Shown: positions 22,205-31,372, counted from the first letter of the stretch. The stretch: DNA of 64,000 nucleotides from Nostoc linckia FACHB-104 (GCF_014696615.1 NZ_JACJQJ010000004.1:186001-250000); one strand, 5' to 3'. A program made the numbers and translations. Notes: generated by a model from the sequence alone, not told the origin.

Positions 22205-22250
22205 AGGGGTATGGGTAAATTGTACGGGTTTACTCATACCCCTTTGTTTT
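22205..22250 (+). terminator. Rho-independent terminator of metK
   Basis: AGGGGTATGGGTAAA (22205-22219) pairs with TTTACTCATACCCCT (22229-22243), 15 bp with one mismatch, and TTTGTTTT follows. Confidence 0.9.
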
Positions 22251-22252
22251 GT

Positions 22253-22809
22253 GGGGGATTGGGGACTGGGGATGATGGGACAAGGGGACAAGGGGAAATA
22301 ACAAACACCCATTACCCATTACCAATGCCCTATCTTGGAGAATCCATAGAATTGATGATAAGATTGGAAGACAGTTAGCCTGCCGAGAAAGAGCAGTGGT
22401 TTTGATACTTTTTGGTGTAGGAAACTGGTTTAAAATGCTTTATCTGTGTTGAGGGTAGCTGATTAAAAGCGGAAGCAGGGTAAATTAGTTGCTTATCTGC
22501 CAACTTAATATAGCTGCAATCAACTCTCGTCGAAAGTACATCGATGGCAAAAATATGCTTATAGGAGTGCAATTTCTCAAAGGAAACGCTTTTGCTAACA
22601 AAAGCGATTTTTGTTGACCGTTAGTACTGATATCTATAATTCGTAGAAAAATAACTTAAATATCATAAAGGTCATGCCAATTATCTAATGAGCTATAATT
22701 TGCTCTTGTCATAAAAAAAAGATAATTAAAGTGTTAATCACTAGTCAAATTGCTTGGAAAAATGGGACTAATGTGATGATTTTTACAGGAGGGTAAGGAG
22801 ATTTGAGTG
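22253..22809. other. Gap between metK and histidine kinase with heptamer repeats
   Basis: 22253-22335 is made of GGGGACT/GGACAAG and CCCATTA heptamers. The remainder to 22809 is AT-rich. A 65-codon open frame on the minus strand has no family resemblance. No transcription factor site was recognised. Confidence 0.6.
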
Positions 22810-24534
22810 ATGCAAACTCAAAAGCCAGCCCCTGTTGAGAGCAGTACAGAAAGCAAAACAGTGCCAGGTGAAGAGCCATATACAGACGAACTCCCGACTA
22901 TTGAATTTCCCTCAAGGGGGAAACTCAAGGCTAGTTCCTGGCGCATACATCAAAAAATTGGCTACGGATATTTTGTAGCGATTGGGATTGGCTTTTTTGG
23001 CTCACTCACAGGTTTAGTAATCGCTAATCATTATCGGGGAAGAGAAATTAAGCAGCTTAACCAAGCTCATGAGCAAGGACAACTACTGACCAATTATAAA
23101 GATGCAGTCATCGGGGCACAATTATATAGTTCTAACTTAGTTGCAGTTTTGGAAGATCCCCAAAGGCTGCAAACAAAAAAAGCTGAATTTCTCAGAAGTG
23201 TGGAGAAAGCCAAGAACTTAGAGCCACAAATTACTGGTTTTATTGAGAAGAAGCCGAAAACATTAGCAGCAACAAGTTCTACTTTAGAGACTTTATTGCA
23301 GAATTATGCAACTAACTTAGAGTCTTATGTTAACCAGATAGAACCTGTATTGCGGCAAATTGATGCGAAAAACGTGCAGCGAGAAGAACTTGACTTAGTG
23401 CGATCGCGGCTGCTGAAAATTATGCGCGGCGATACAGCAATGCAGCTAGAGCAGCTTTCGGAAACGCTAACTCACATTTTAGAAAATGCGGAAGTTAAAG
23501 AGGACGAAAGGACAAGAGCTGTAGAGCAGGCGAAAGGAGTTGAGAGACTAATCGTGATTGTGAGTATGCTGGTGTCAGTAGCGATCGCGGCCATTGTAGC
23601 TTGGCGGACTAGCCGTGCGATCGCAGAACCAGTCATTACTGTTACCCAAGTTGCTGAACAGGTAGCGAGAAAATCAAATTTTGATTTACGAGCGCCAATA
23701 ACCACAGAAGATGAAATTGGCTTATTAGCTAAATCTTTGAATCGTCTAATTGAGCGCGTATCTGAGCGGACGAAAGAATTGCAACAAGCTAAAGAATTAG
23801 CTGAAGCTGCTAGTAAGGCGAAAAGCGTCTTTCTCGCTAATGTGAGTCATGAATTGCGTACACCATTAAATGCAGTGATTGGCTTAAGCCAATTGCTACA
23901 AGATGATGCTACAGATTTAAGTTTATCGGGAGATTTTATCACCGACCTAGAAACAATTAATGCTGCGGGCAGACATTTATTAGAGCTAATAAACGACATC
24001 CTCGACTTATCTAAAATTGAAGCGGGGAAAATGACTCTTTATCCGGAGACATTTGAAATTGCCACACTAATTAATAATGTCGTGCTGACAGTTAGACCTG
24101 CTGTTGAGAAAAATGGCAATATTTTAGAAGTAGATTATGACGAAAAACTGGGTACAATGTATGCCGATCAAACCAGGATGCGGCAAGTGTTGTTAAATTT
24201 GTTAAGCAATGCTGCGAAATTTACTACAAATGGCAAAGTAACGCTAACAGTTAAAAGCGAAAAAGAAGACTTCGTACCCGAAGCTCCTTTTGGCTTTATT
24301 ACTTTTACGGTGAGCGATACAGGAATTGGGATGTCGCAAAGTCAACAAAAGCAGCTATTTCAACCTTTTATTCAAGGTGATACATCAACTACGAAAAAGT
24401 ATGGTGGTACAGGTTTAGGTTTAGCAATTAGCCGTCATTTTTGCCAAATGATGGGCGGAGAAATTATGGTAAAAAGTCAGTTGGGGGTTGGTTCTACTTT
24501 TACTGTACGCTTACCTTTAACTGTGCAAGACTAA
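22810..24534 (+). CDS. Transmembrane HAMP sensor histidine kinase
   Basis: 574 residues. A cytoplasmic N-terminal tail of about 55 residues is followed by a first membrane span ([19 protein letters not shown]), a sensor region of about 160 residues predicted helical with coiled-coil character, a second span ([19 protein letters not shown]), HAMP ([18 protein letters not shown] onward), a helical linker, HisKA with the phospho-acceptor His347 in [14 protein letters not shown], and HATPase_c with [16 protein letters not shown] and [10 protein letters not shown]. No receiver domain is attached. The helical periplasmic sensor resembles four-helix-bundle or CHASE3-type inputs; the ligand is unknown. 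AAGGAG precedes ATG 22810 by 9 nt (GTG 22807 also possible). No response regulator gene is adjacent, so it is an orphan kinase. Confidence 0.92.
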   Translation: MQTQKPAPVESSTESKTVPGEEPYTDELPTIEFPSRGKLKASSWRIHQKIGYGYFVAIGIGFFGSLTGLVIANHYRGREIKQLNQAHEQGQLLTNYKDAVIGAQLYSSNLVAVLEDPQRLQTKKAEFLRSVEKAKNLEPQITGFIEKKPKTLAATSSTLETLLQNYATNLESYVNQIEPVLRQIDAKNVQREELDLVRSRLLKIMRGDTAMQLEQLSETLTHILENAEVKEDERTRAVEQAKGVERLIVIVSMLVSVAIAAIVAWRTSRAIAEPVITVTQVAEQVARKSNFDLRAPITTEDEIGLLAKSLNRLIERVSERTKELQQAKELAEAASKAKSVFLANVSHELRTPLNAVIGLSQLLQDDATDLSLSGDFITDLETINAAGRHLLELINDILDLSKIEAGKMTLYPETFEIATLINNVVLTVRPAVEKNGNILEVDYDEKLGTMYADQTRMRQVLLNLLSNAAKFTTNGKVTLTVKSEKEDFVPEAPFGFITFTVSDTGIGMSQSQQKQLFQPFIQGDTSTTKKYGGTGLGLAISRHFCQMMGGEIMVKSQLGVGSTFTVRLPLTVQD

Positions 24535-24608
24535 GATGATTAGGTTAGCAATTGGTAGAAAGCCTTTGACTAAAATTTTGAGCTTAAATAAACAAAACTA
24601 ACCTGCCT

Positions 24609-24701
24609 TAACTTACGCATAATTAAGCGCAAAACAAACTGATAAAGATACAAAAAACAAAAAAAATACAGTCAGTATGAAAGAGGTTTTGTGTAAGTCC
24701 T
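24609..24701. repeat. Possible TIR element with ACTTACGCA ends
   Basis: Left end TAACTTACGCA and right end TGTGTAAGTCCT form an imperfect terminal inverted repeat of about 10 bp, related to the AGGACTTAC ends of the elements at 46996 and 60744. The interior is A-rich without an ORF. Weakly supported. Confidence 0.35.
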
Positions 24702-24788
24702 GCCTGACGTAAATTAAAAATGATTTGAGGAAAACAGCAACTTCAATAAAGTTTTGTTGAATCTCTGCTTGTTCAGCATAAAACGCTT

Positions 24789-24927
24789 ATACCATTTTGA
24801 AAAAAGAACGCGACAGATGGGTAGGTAGGGGCACAGCATCGACAATCTTGTGGGATATCAAATTATCTTACTGGTGCCGTGCCCCTACAAAGAATTTATT
24901 TGTCGCCAACATTATTTGAATTGGTAT
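24789..24927. repeat. MITE-like element with ATACCA ends and GTAGGGGCAC inner arms
   Basis: About 139 bp. The left side reads ATACCATTTTGAAAA..GCGACAG..GTAGGGGCAC. The right side is its approximate inverse, GTGCCCCTAC..TTGTCGCC..TTTGAATTGGTAT. There is no ORF. Related ATACCAATTC/GCGACAG sequence occurs at 42158-42237. Confidence 0.6.
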
Positions 24928-25094
24928 TACTTCTCAAAAAAAATATAGGCAAAAAACTTTTGCTGAAGAGTGAGATATGTAACAAGCTGACAGAAGACGC
25001 TGCTAAAATACCAATTGACTAGCAGCGACTCTTTAAGATAGGTGCTATGCAATCGCTGCGGCTTGCGTCTCAGTCATATCCACTCCTCACACCC

Positions 25095-27410
25095 ATGACC
25101 ACAACTATTGACTTTCTCAGCCATCTTAACCCCAGCCAACGTCAAGCCGTAGAACATTACTGCGGCCCGCTGCTAGTTGTGGCTGGTGCAGGTTCCGGTA
25201 AAACACGCGCGTTGACTTATCGGATTGCTAACCTGATTCTTAAACATCGTGTAGCTCCCGAAAATATTTTAGCGGTGACTTTCACAAATAAAGCCGCTAG
25301 GGAAATGAAAGAACGGATTCAAAAGCTGTTTGCAGAAGAAGAAGCCATTAAACAACACGGAACTAAGTTTGATTTGTTGACGGAATATCAACAGACGCAA
25401 CTGCGATCGCAAGTCTATCGCGACACAATCAAAGATTTATGGTGCGGTACTTTTCACAGTCTGTTTTCTCGCATTCTGCGGTTTGATATTGAGAAGTACC
25501 AAGACGAAAAAGGTCGGCGTTGGAATAAGAATTTCTCAATTTTTGACGAATCTGATGCTCAAAGCTTGATTAAGGAAATCGTCACTAAACAGCTAAATCT
25601 AGACGATAAGAAATTTGACCATCGTTCAGTGCGCTATGCAATTAGTAACGCTAAAAACCAAGGATTATCACCCCAACAGTTTGAACAAGAGCAGCCAAAT
25701 TATCGCGGACGGGTAATTGCTCAAGTTTATAATTCCTATCAAGATAGGTTGGCACAAAATAACGCCCTTGATTTTGATGATTTAATTCTGATTCCTACAA
25801 GGCTATTTCAGCAAAATGAACAGGTATTAGGTTATTGGCATCGCAAATTCTGCCATATTTTAGTTGATGAATATCAAGATACTAACCGCACTCAATATGA
25901 CCTAATTCGCCTATTAGTGACAAATGGCGAAGATAGAAAGAGTGAATGGAATTGGCAAAATCGCTCAGTGTTTGTTGTGGGTGATGCTGACCAGTCAATC
26001 TACTCGTTTAGAATGGCTGATTTCACCATTTTGCTAGAGTTTCAGAATGATTTTGGTGATGGTTTGCAGGATGACGATACCAGAACAATGGTGAAGTTGG
26101 AAGAGAACTATCGCTCTTGTGAAAACATTCTGCAAGCGGCTAATGAACTGATTGAAAATAATACCCAAAGGATTGATAAAGTCCTCAGACCAACTAGAGG
26201 AGCAGGTGAGCAAATTTATTGTCACAAGGCAGATAATGAACTAGATGAAGCTGAGTTTATTATTAATCAAATTCGCTCTTTAGAATATCAAAACCCCGAA
26301 TTAAACTGGGGTAGTTTTGCCATACTTTATCGTACCAACGCCCAATCACGACCATTTGAAGAACTTTTAGTGAAATATCAAATTCCTTACACAGTTGTGG
26401 GGGGAATGAGATTTTACGATCGCAAAGAAATCAAAGATGTGATCGCTTATTTAAGAGCGATCGCCAATCCTGCTGATACTGTAAGTTTGTTACGAGTCAT
26501 CAATACTCCTCGGCGCGGTATTGGCAAAACCACCATTGATGCTTTACTTAATGCTTCCCAGCAACTAGGGACAACTCTGTGGGAAATATTGTCAGATGAT
26601 ACATCTGTGAATACCTTAGCTGGGCGGGGTGCAAAATCGGTCAAAGGCTTTGCAGAAATGATTAGCCGTTGGCAAGGCGAAATCGGCACCATGCCAGCAG
26701 CAGAAATTGTCCAAGGTATACTGGAAGACTCTGGTTATGTGCAAGACTTGCTCAGTCAGGGTACAGACGAATCACAAGACAGAATTCAAAACGTCCAAGA
26801 ACTTTACAACGCTGTACTACAATTCCAAGAGGAAAACGAAGATGCTACCCTACAAGGCTTCTTGCAAAGTACTGCCTTGAGTTCCGATTTAGATAATTTA
26901 AAAGAAGGAAAAACAGCAGTTTCTTTAATGACTTTGCACGCTTCTAAAGGGTTGGAATTTCCCGTAGTCTTTTTGGTGGGATTGGAACAAGGACTATTTC
27001 CTGGCTACCGTTCCTTAAGTGACCCCGCATCTTTAGAAGAAGAACGCCGCCTGTGTTACGTGGGAATTACCCGCGCCCAAGAGAGGTTATATTTATCACA
27101 CGCTCGTGAACGTAGGCTTTACGGTTCGCGTGAACCCGCAGTGCGATCGCAATTTTTGGATGAGTTACCAGAAGAATTATTAGCTAGCGGTCGCAGAGGT
27201 CGTCAAACCTATACTAAACCTGCTGCTACGAATGGTAATGGTAAACAGAATTGGCAAGTAGGCGATCGCGTTTTACATAAATCTTTTGGGGTAGGTGAAA
27301 TCACCCATGTATTTGGAGATGGTAATAAGCTTTCTGTAGCAATTAAATTTGCTAATTTGGGACAGAAAATTATTGACCCCAGAATGGCGCAGTTACAAAA
27401 ATTAGATTAA
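25095..27410 (+). CDS. pcrA: UvrD/PcrA-type superfamily 1 DNA helicase
   Basis: 3'-5' helicase of repair and replication. Motifs in order: Q-motif and NPSQRQAV, Walker A GAGSGKT (motif I), AVTFTNKAAREMKERI (Ia), TFHSLFSRILR, Walker B VDEYQDTNRTQYDLI (II), VGDADQSIYSFRMAD (III), LEENYRS (IV), VSLMTLHASKGLEFPVVFLVGLEQGLFP (V) and EERRLCYVGITRAQERLYL (VI). The C-terminal tail has the Tudor-like NWQVGDRVLHKSFGVGEITHVFG typical of PcrA. Start at ATG 25095 (MTTTIDFLSHLNPSQRQAV) by homology; ATG 25047 is in frame and cannot be excluded, and neither has a good Shine-Dalgarno. 771 residues, normal. Confidence 0.95.
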   Translation: MTTTIDFLSHLNPSQRQAVEHYCGPLLVVAGAGSGKTRALTYRIANLILKHRVAPENILAVTFTNKAAREMKERIQKLFAEEEAIKQHGTKFDLLTEYQQTQLRSQVYRDTIKDLWCGTFHSLFSRILRFDIEKYQDEKGRRWNKNFSIFDESDAQSLIKEIVTKQLNLDDKKFDHRSVRYAISNAKNQGLSPQQFEQEQPNYRGRVIAQVYNSYQDRLAQNNALDFDDLILIPTRLFQQNEQVLGYWHRKFCHILVDEYQDTNRTQYDLIRLLVTNGEDRKSEWNWQNRSVFVVGDADQSIYSFRMADFTILLEFQNDFGDGLQDDDTRTMVKLEENYRSCENILQAANELIENNTQRIDKVLRPTRGAGEQIYCHKADNELDEAEFIINQIRSLEYQNPELNWGSFAILYRTNAQSRPFEELLVKYQIPYTVVGGMRFYDRKEIKDVIAYLRAIANPADTVSLLRVINTPRRGIGKTTIDALLNASQQLGTTLWEILSDDTSVNTLAGRGAKSVKGFAEMISRWQGEIGTMPAAEIVQGILEDSGYVQDLLSQGTDESQDRIQNVQELYNAVLQFQEENEDATLQGFLQSTALSSDLDNLKEGKTAVSLMTLHASKGLEFPVVFLVGLEQGLFPGYRSLSDPASLEEERRLCYVGITRAQERLYLSHARERRLYGSREPAVRSQFLDELPEELLASGRRGRQTYTKPAATNGNGKQNWQVGDRVLHKSFGVGEITHVFGDGNKLSVAIKFANLGQKIIDPRMAQLQKLD

Positions 27411-27443
27411 TAATTTGTAATCTATAATTCCTAATTATTCAAT

Positions 27444-27475
27444 GTAGGGTGTGTTGTCGCGCAGCGCAACGCACC
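27444..27475. repeat. GTAGGGTGTGTT..AACGCACC palindromic repeat, copy 1
   Basis: GTAGGGTGTGTTGTCGCGCAGCGCAACGCACC lies 34 bp after pcrA. Arms GGTGTGTTG and CAACGCACC pair imperfectly around a GCGCAGCGC core. Other copies are at 39283, 42124 and 42250. It may help end the pcrA transcript. Confidence 0.65.
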
Positions 27476-27539
27476 TGAAAATTTTAGTGAATAATTTCAG
27501 TATTATTTAAAAATGGCTGAATATTTATGGTTATATAAA

Positions 27540-27833
27540 TTAAATTTCCACCTCCTCAAAATGTTCGACAGTGGGAAACGGCTCATAAAAATGGTGCAGC
27601 AATTTTTTCCACTCTTGATATTCAGCAGAACCTCTAAATCCCACAGTATGAGATTCTAAAGTTTCCCATCTCACGAGTAAGAGATATTTACCATTAACTT
27701 CGATGCAGCGATGAAGTTCATGGGATAAATAACCATTCATTAATGCAATAATCTTGGAAGCTGTTTTGAACGAAGATTCAAATTCTGATTCCATCCCAGG
27801 TTTAACATGAAGCATAACTGCCTCAAGAATCAT
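27540..27833 (-). CDS. Antibiotic biosynthesis monooxygenase (ABM)-domain protein
   Basis: 97 residues, the size of a single dimeric ferredoxin-like ABM domain. MILEAVMLHVKPGMESEFE is the first strand and helix, SHELHRCIEVNGKYLLLVRWE the central hairpin, and SAEYQEWKKLLHHFYEPFPTVEHFEEV the typical C-terminus with the PxVEHFxEV ending. Members include YgiN-like quinol monooxygenases and heme-degrading proteins, but the substrate here is unknown and the family is catalytically diverse. Probably cytoplasmic. It stands alone, with the metallophosphoesterase gene upstream on the same strand 105 bp away. Confidence 0.85.
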   Translation of the reverse strand: MILEAVMLHVKPGMESEFESSFKTASKIIALMNGYLSHELHRCIEVNGKYLLLVRWETLESHTVGFRGSAEYQEWKKLLHHFYEPFPTVEHFEEVEI

Positions 27834-27896
27834 AAACTATGTCCTGAAAACTGAAGATGATGCCGTTTAGTATATAACATTGTATGTGATTTATTT

Positions 27897-27913
27897 GGTG
27901 GGCATTGCCCACC
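27897..27913. repeat. GGTGGGCA-TT-GCCCACC hairpin
   Basis: Seven-bp perfect stem in the gap after the metallophosphoesterase gene. The flanking CCCTATAT echoes the GTAGGGTGGGC arm at 17054. No U-tract follows on the minus strand. Confidence 0.5.
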
Positions 27914-27938
27914 CTATATCTAATTATAAAGCTAGGGA

Positions 27939-28853
27939 TTAAGCTGATTTTAACTTAATCACTCCCTTATCAAAAACACGGTTATCAGTACCAATACCAC
28001 TGATTTCTATTCTATCTGCATAGACTTCATAGGCAGCAAAACTTAAATTACTAGTCGAGTATTCTGTCCATTCATTTTTACCTACAGGACGATTACCTGC
28101 ACCTGCGCCACAGATTAAATAAGTTGTGCCATTAATTGAACGGGTACGTTCATAATGGTGTTCATGACCGTTGATATAAAGTTGTACGCCGTATTTTTGA
28201 AATAGTGGAGTGAAGGTCTTAATAAAATCGGGATTACTACCATAAGCTCCCGATGCATAAATAGGATGATGTCCAAATACAATTTTCCATGCAGCTTTGC
28301 TGAGGCTTAATTGTTTTTCTAACCAAGGTAGCTGGTTTTTCCAGTCAGCATTACCGTTAGTATCTAAAGCAAAAAATTGTACATCTCCTTGGTTAAATGT
28401 ATAGTAGCGTCCTTTCATATTAAAGCCGGGATATTTAACTTGTGGATCGCCGTTGTCAGTGCGAATATCATGATTTCCTAAACAAGCTTGAAATTTCACA
28501 CCTTGCTTGAGTAAATCTTTATAGGGACGCTCAAATACAGCGGCAATTTTTTCAATTTCACCGTTGTTATAAATGTTATCTCCGGCTAAAACTACTAAAT
28601 TATAAGGATTTTTTTTGTGATAATTAGTCATTGCCCTAGCTACAGCATACTGTCCTTTTGCACCTGTACCTGTATCTGCAACTGAGACAAAACGAAGTAG
28701 TAAGTCTTTTTTGGGTGGATTAGCTGCGATCGCTGTTTCTGCTTGAGCTAAATCAGCACTTTGACTATTTTGCCGAGTTAATATCCAGGTTAATCCGGTA
28801 CCAACAAAACCAAGGCTACTTAAAAATAAAAATCGACGGCGTTTTAGGTTCAT
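27939..28853 (-). CDS. Exported calcineurin-like metallophosphoesterase (purple acid phosphatase type)
   Basis: 304 residues with a Tat-type signal (NLKRRRFLFLSSLGFVGTG). The dinuclear-metal motifs are present in order: ADTGTG (D-x-G), LAGDNIYNNGEI (GDN), LGNHDI (GNHD), VFGHHPIYASG (GHHP) and NGHEHHYERT (GHEH). This composition (GDNIY, GHHPIYS-like, HEHHYER) is closest to purple acid phosphatase/acid phosphatase 5-like enzymes. It should release phosphate from phosphomonoesters outside the cytoplasm. No Pho-box was recognised. Transcribed alone or with the ABM gene downstream. Confidence 0.9.
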   Translation of the reverse strand: MNLKRRRFLFLSSLGFVGTGLTWILTRQNSQSADLAQAETAIAANPPKKDLLLRFVSVADTGTGAKGQYAVARAMTNYHKKNPYNLVVLAGDNIYNNGEIEKIAAVFERPYKDLLKQGVKFQACLGNHDIRTDNGDPQVKYPGFNMKGRYYTFNQGDVQFFALDTNGNADWKNQLPWLEKQLSLSKAAWKIVFGHHPIYASGAYGSNPDFIKTFTPLFQKYGVQLYINGHEHHYERTRSINGTTYLICGAGAGNRPVGKNEWTEYSTSNLSFAAYEVYADRIEISGIGTDNRVFDKGVIKLKSA

Positions 28854-28988
28854 AAATGGTTAATTTCCACAACTAGTGAGTTTCGCCTGAGCAATGGACA
28901 ATGAAGTGATACATTAAGGCAGAAGAAGCTGCATTGCTCAATAATGTATTTGATTTTTATTTGATTCGTTGCTCTTGGTGAAAGTTCC

Positions 28989-29837
28989 ATGTCGCAAGAC
29001 AATCCGAAATCACAACGTCCCCAAAGACCTTATCAGAGAAACCAGCCAATTTGGAAGTCTGCTATTATCCAATTTCTCAGGGGGACAATTAGGCTGTTAG
29101 AAACGGCGGTGGTGAAGCTAGAAACAGCACCGCCACCGGGAACTGCGGAAACTCCTGGCTTTTGGGGTGGATTGCTGGCTAAAGTCCGCAATTTTTTACC
29201 TACGAATTTGTCTGCAAAGTTGTCTGATACAGCTTTAACAGGGATTATTGCTAGTATTGCTGTGGTTTTAGTGTGGACAACTACTAGCTTGTTTACCAAT
29301 AAGCCTGCTGAAGTTGCGATCGCACCTCCGGCTGAAGAGGTTCCAGCACCAACGATAACTACTCCGCCTGCGCCAGAGTCCGCCACACCAGAAACCCCAG
29401 CACCAGAAGAAATTACGCCTTCGCCATCAGCAGAAGTTCCGCCACCGGAACCAGAAATAGAACCAACGCCAACACCAGAACCAACACCGGAACCAACACC
29501 AGAACCTACGCCTACGCCAGCTGTGCAATTGACACCCGAGCAAGTTTTAATTGCAGCAATCGAAAATCAAGTAGCGGAAATTAGCGATCGCATTGCTTCT
29601 GGACTTATAAAATCAATTCAAGCCAATTTTCGGACTAGTAATTTAACTGTCAAAATTAGTGATGATTGGTATACTCTCAGCGAAACCCAACAGGATAAAC
29701 TCGCAGCCGATATTTTACAGCGCTCTCAAGAACTCGATTTCACTCATTTAGAAGTGGTTGATTTTCAAGATAGGCTGGTAGCGCGGAATCCAGTAGTGGG
29801 AAATGAGATGATTATTTTTAAGCGGCGTGTGAGTTAG
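28989..29837 (+). CDS. Proline-rich single-span membrane protein of unknown function
   Basis: 282 residues. The N-terminus is basic (QRPQRPYQRNQPIWKSAI), followed by a membrane span (ALTGIIASIAVVLVWTTTSLF, about 78-98). A Pro/Glu/Thr-rich linker to about residue 178 contains TPEP repeats. A C-terminal domain of about 100 residues (LTPEQVLIAAIENQVAEISD onward) is conserved in cyanobacteria as far as I can judge. The layout suggests a membrane-anchored protein whose folded domain is held away from the membrane by a stiff linker. Function unknown. It is divergent from the metallophosphoesterase and upstream of the small gene pair at 29885. Confidence 0.75.
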   Translation: MSQDNPKSQRPQRPYQRNQPIWKSAIIQFLRGTIRLLETAVVKLETAPPPGTAETPGFWGGLLAKVRNFLPTNLSAKLSDTALTGIIASIAVVLVWTTTSLFTNKPAEVAIAPPAEEVPAPTITTPPAPESATPETPAPEEITPSPSAEVPPPEPEIEPTPTPEPTPEPTPEPTPTPAVQLTPEQVLIAAIENQVAEISDRIASGLIKSIQANFRTSNLTVKISDDWYTLSETQQDKLAADILQRSQELDFTHLEVVDFQDRLVARNPVVGNEMIIFKRRVS

Positions 29838-29884
29838 TAGAGAATCAGTATCTAACAACGAAACTAGGGGAGGAGGAGAAGTGA

Positions 29885-30073
29885 TTGTCTGAAAAATTCA
29901 TCCCAACCCAAGAACAAATGCGAACTTGTTTTATTCTTGGCTATTGGGCAACTAAGATGTATCTACCAATATATTTAATTCGGATAGATGAGCGCACAAA
30001 AGATGTTGTCATTTTAGCTGGAGAGGAAACTGAAATTTTAATTTACCCAAACGGGAAATGGAGATATTTATGA
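29885..30073 (+). CDS. Small DUF6888-like protein, first of a coupled pair
   Basis: 62 residues starting at TTG 29885, with GGAGGAG 6-8 nt upstream, which decides this start. The features TPEQ-like QEQMRTCFILGYWATKMYLP, IRIDERTKDVVILAGEETEI and the ending IYPNGKWRYL match what I recall of the cyanobacterial DUF6888 family. Its stop overlaps the start of the next gene by ATGA, so translation is likely coupled. A toxin-antitoxin role is a guess from the small, overlapping, two-gene format only. Confidence 0.7.
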   Translation: MSEKFIPTQEQMRTCFILGYWATKMYLPIYLIRIDERTKDVVILAGEETEILIYPNGKWRYL

Positions 30074-30279
30074 GCAAACCGGATTTTATATCAATGAACC
30101 GTGCTGAATTGCGGAAATATATCCTAGAACACAGGGAAGATGAGGAAGCTTTTCAAGTTTATCTAGATAGATTTAAATCGGAAAGTAGTGAAATATTTCC
30201 AGCACCACAAACCATAGACGATTTAAGTAACTTTCCAGAACTACAGCGTCTGCGTCAACAACAACGCAATTCCGGTTAA
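30070..30279 (+). CDS. Small DUF6887-like protein, second of a coupled pair
   Basis: 69 residues from ATG 30070, which overlaps the upstream TGA. The core NRAELRKYILEHREDEEAFQVYLDRF is strongly helical and charged and fits the DUF6887 family as I recall it. The C-terminal QTIDDLSNFPELQRLRQQQ is also helical. No DNA-binding motif is evident. It ends just before a bidirectional hairpin shared with tal. Function unknown. Confidence 0.7.
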   Translation: MSKPDFISMNRAELRKYILEHREDEEAFQVYLDRFKSESSEIFPAPQTIDDLSNFPELQRLRQQQRNSG

Positions 30280-30293
30280 CTCCGTAATTAATA

Positions 30294-30320
30294 AAAAACC
30301 CGGCTTTTTAAACCGGGTTT
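30294..30320. terminator. Bidirectional terminator between the small pair and tal
   Basis: AAACCCGG (30296-30303) and CCGGGTTT (30313-30320) form an 8-bp stem. On the minus strand it is followed by TTTTTTAT after CCGGG, a good U-tract for tal. On the plus strand the T run is short. Confidence 0.8.
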
Positions 30321-30364
30321 GAGAGTCAACTATTAAGTTCCGAAATACCTTTAATTGGGAATCT

Positions 30365-31372
30365 CTAAGCTACAGGAGTTGCAGATTTAGCTTCTAAAGT
30401 AGCGAGTCTGTCAGCTAACAGTTTTTCCAGGTCTTCTAAAGCTTTGGTGAAACCTTGAATACCTTCTGCTAGTTTGTCAGTAGCCATGCGATCAGCAGCG
30501 TGCATTTTTTCAAAGGTGGCTTTGTCGATGGAGATTTTTTCAATTTCCAAGCTGGCTGCATTAGCGGGGTCGAGTTTGCGTGGTAGTTCGCCAATGGTTG
30601 CTTGCAGTTCAGCTAGCAATGATGGGGAAATGGTGAGCAAATCGCTACCAGCTAATTCAGTGATTTCGCCAATGTTACGGAAGCTAGCTCCCATAACTTC
30701 AGTTTTGTAGCCAAATTTCTTGTAGTAGTTGTAAATTGTGGTGACTGACAATACACCTGGGTCTTCAGCTGGTGCATAGCTATCCCGTCCAGTATCCTTC
30801 TTGTACCAGTCGAGGATGCGACCGACGAAGGGAGAAATGAGGGTAACGCCAGCTTCCGCACAAGCGATCGCTTGGTGCAATCCAAACAATAGTGTTAAGT
30901 TACAATGAATACCTTCTTTTTCCAGGATTTCCGCAGCCCGGATACCTTCCCAAGTGGTGGCAATTTTAATCAAAACGCGATCGCGAGAAACACCCGCAGC
31001 TTTGTATTGAGCAATTAATTCTCTGGCTTTGGTAACAGTAGCTTCGGTATCGAAGGATAAGCGGGCATCTACTTCTGTAGACACCCGACCAGGGATAATT
31101 TGTAAAATCTTCAGCCCAAAAGCTACCGCCAAACGGTCAAAAGCAATGGTGACAATTTGTGCTTGGCTAGCACCAGCGCCCGCATCTTTTTTAGCTTGGA
31201 GTAGAGTTTGATCGACAATTTCCTGATACTCAGGCATTTGCGCCGCAGCAGTAATCAGCGAAGGATTGGTAGTTGCGTCTTGGGGTTTAAACTTTTCAAT
31301 TGCTTGGATATCACCTGTATCCGCAACCACTACAGTCATAGTGCGTAACTGTTCGAGTAGGTTTTTAGACAT
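30365..31372 (-). CDS. tal: Transaldolase
   Basis: Transfers a dihydroxyacetone unit between sugar phosphates in the non-oxidative pentose phosphate pathway. TalB-type of 335 residues. Visible are DATTNPSLI near residue 33-41, the Schiff-base Lys136 in [11 protein letters not shown], the substrate motif [15 protein letters not shown], the [10 protein letters not shown] motif and [12 protein letters not shown] 31372 has GGAG 6 nt upstream. It is the last gene of the leftward phosphoketolase-gap1-pyk-tal cluster, 266 bp after pyk, with a heptamer-rich gap, so co-transcription is uncertain. Confidence 0.96.
   Translation of the reverse strand: MSKNLLEQLRTMTVVVADTGDIQAIEKFKPQDATTNPSLITAAAQMPEYQEIVDQTLLQAKKDAGAGASQAQIVTIAFDRLAVAFGLKILQIIPGRVSTEVDARLSFDTEATVTKARELIAQYKAAGVSRDRVLIKIATTWEGIRAAEILEKEGIHCNLTLLFGLHQAIACAEAGVTLISPFVGRILDWYKKDTGRDSYAPAEDPGVLSVTTIYNYYKKFGYKTEVMGASFRNIGEITELAGSDLLTISPSLLAELQATIGELPRKLDPANAASLEIEKISIDKATFEKMHAADRMATDKLAEGIQGFTKALEDLEKLLADRLATLEAKSATPVA

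Larger units (their letters stand above)
24535..25094. other. Gap holding two inverted-repeat elements, upstream of pcrA
   Basis: Between the histidine kinase and pcrA. It contains an element-like stretch at 24609-24701, a clearer element at 24789-24927 and a 15-mer (24986-25000) that recurs at 61326-61340. No gene is recognised. Confidence 0.6.

Noticed and set aside
22375-22572. 65-codon open frame on the minus strand before the histidine kinase
   Set aside because: No family likeness and no ribosome-binding site.
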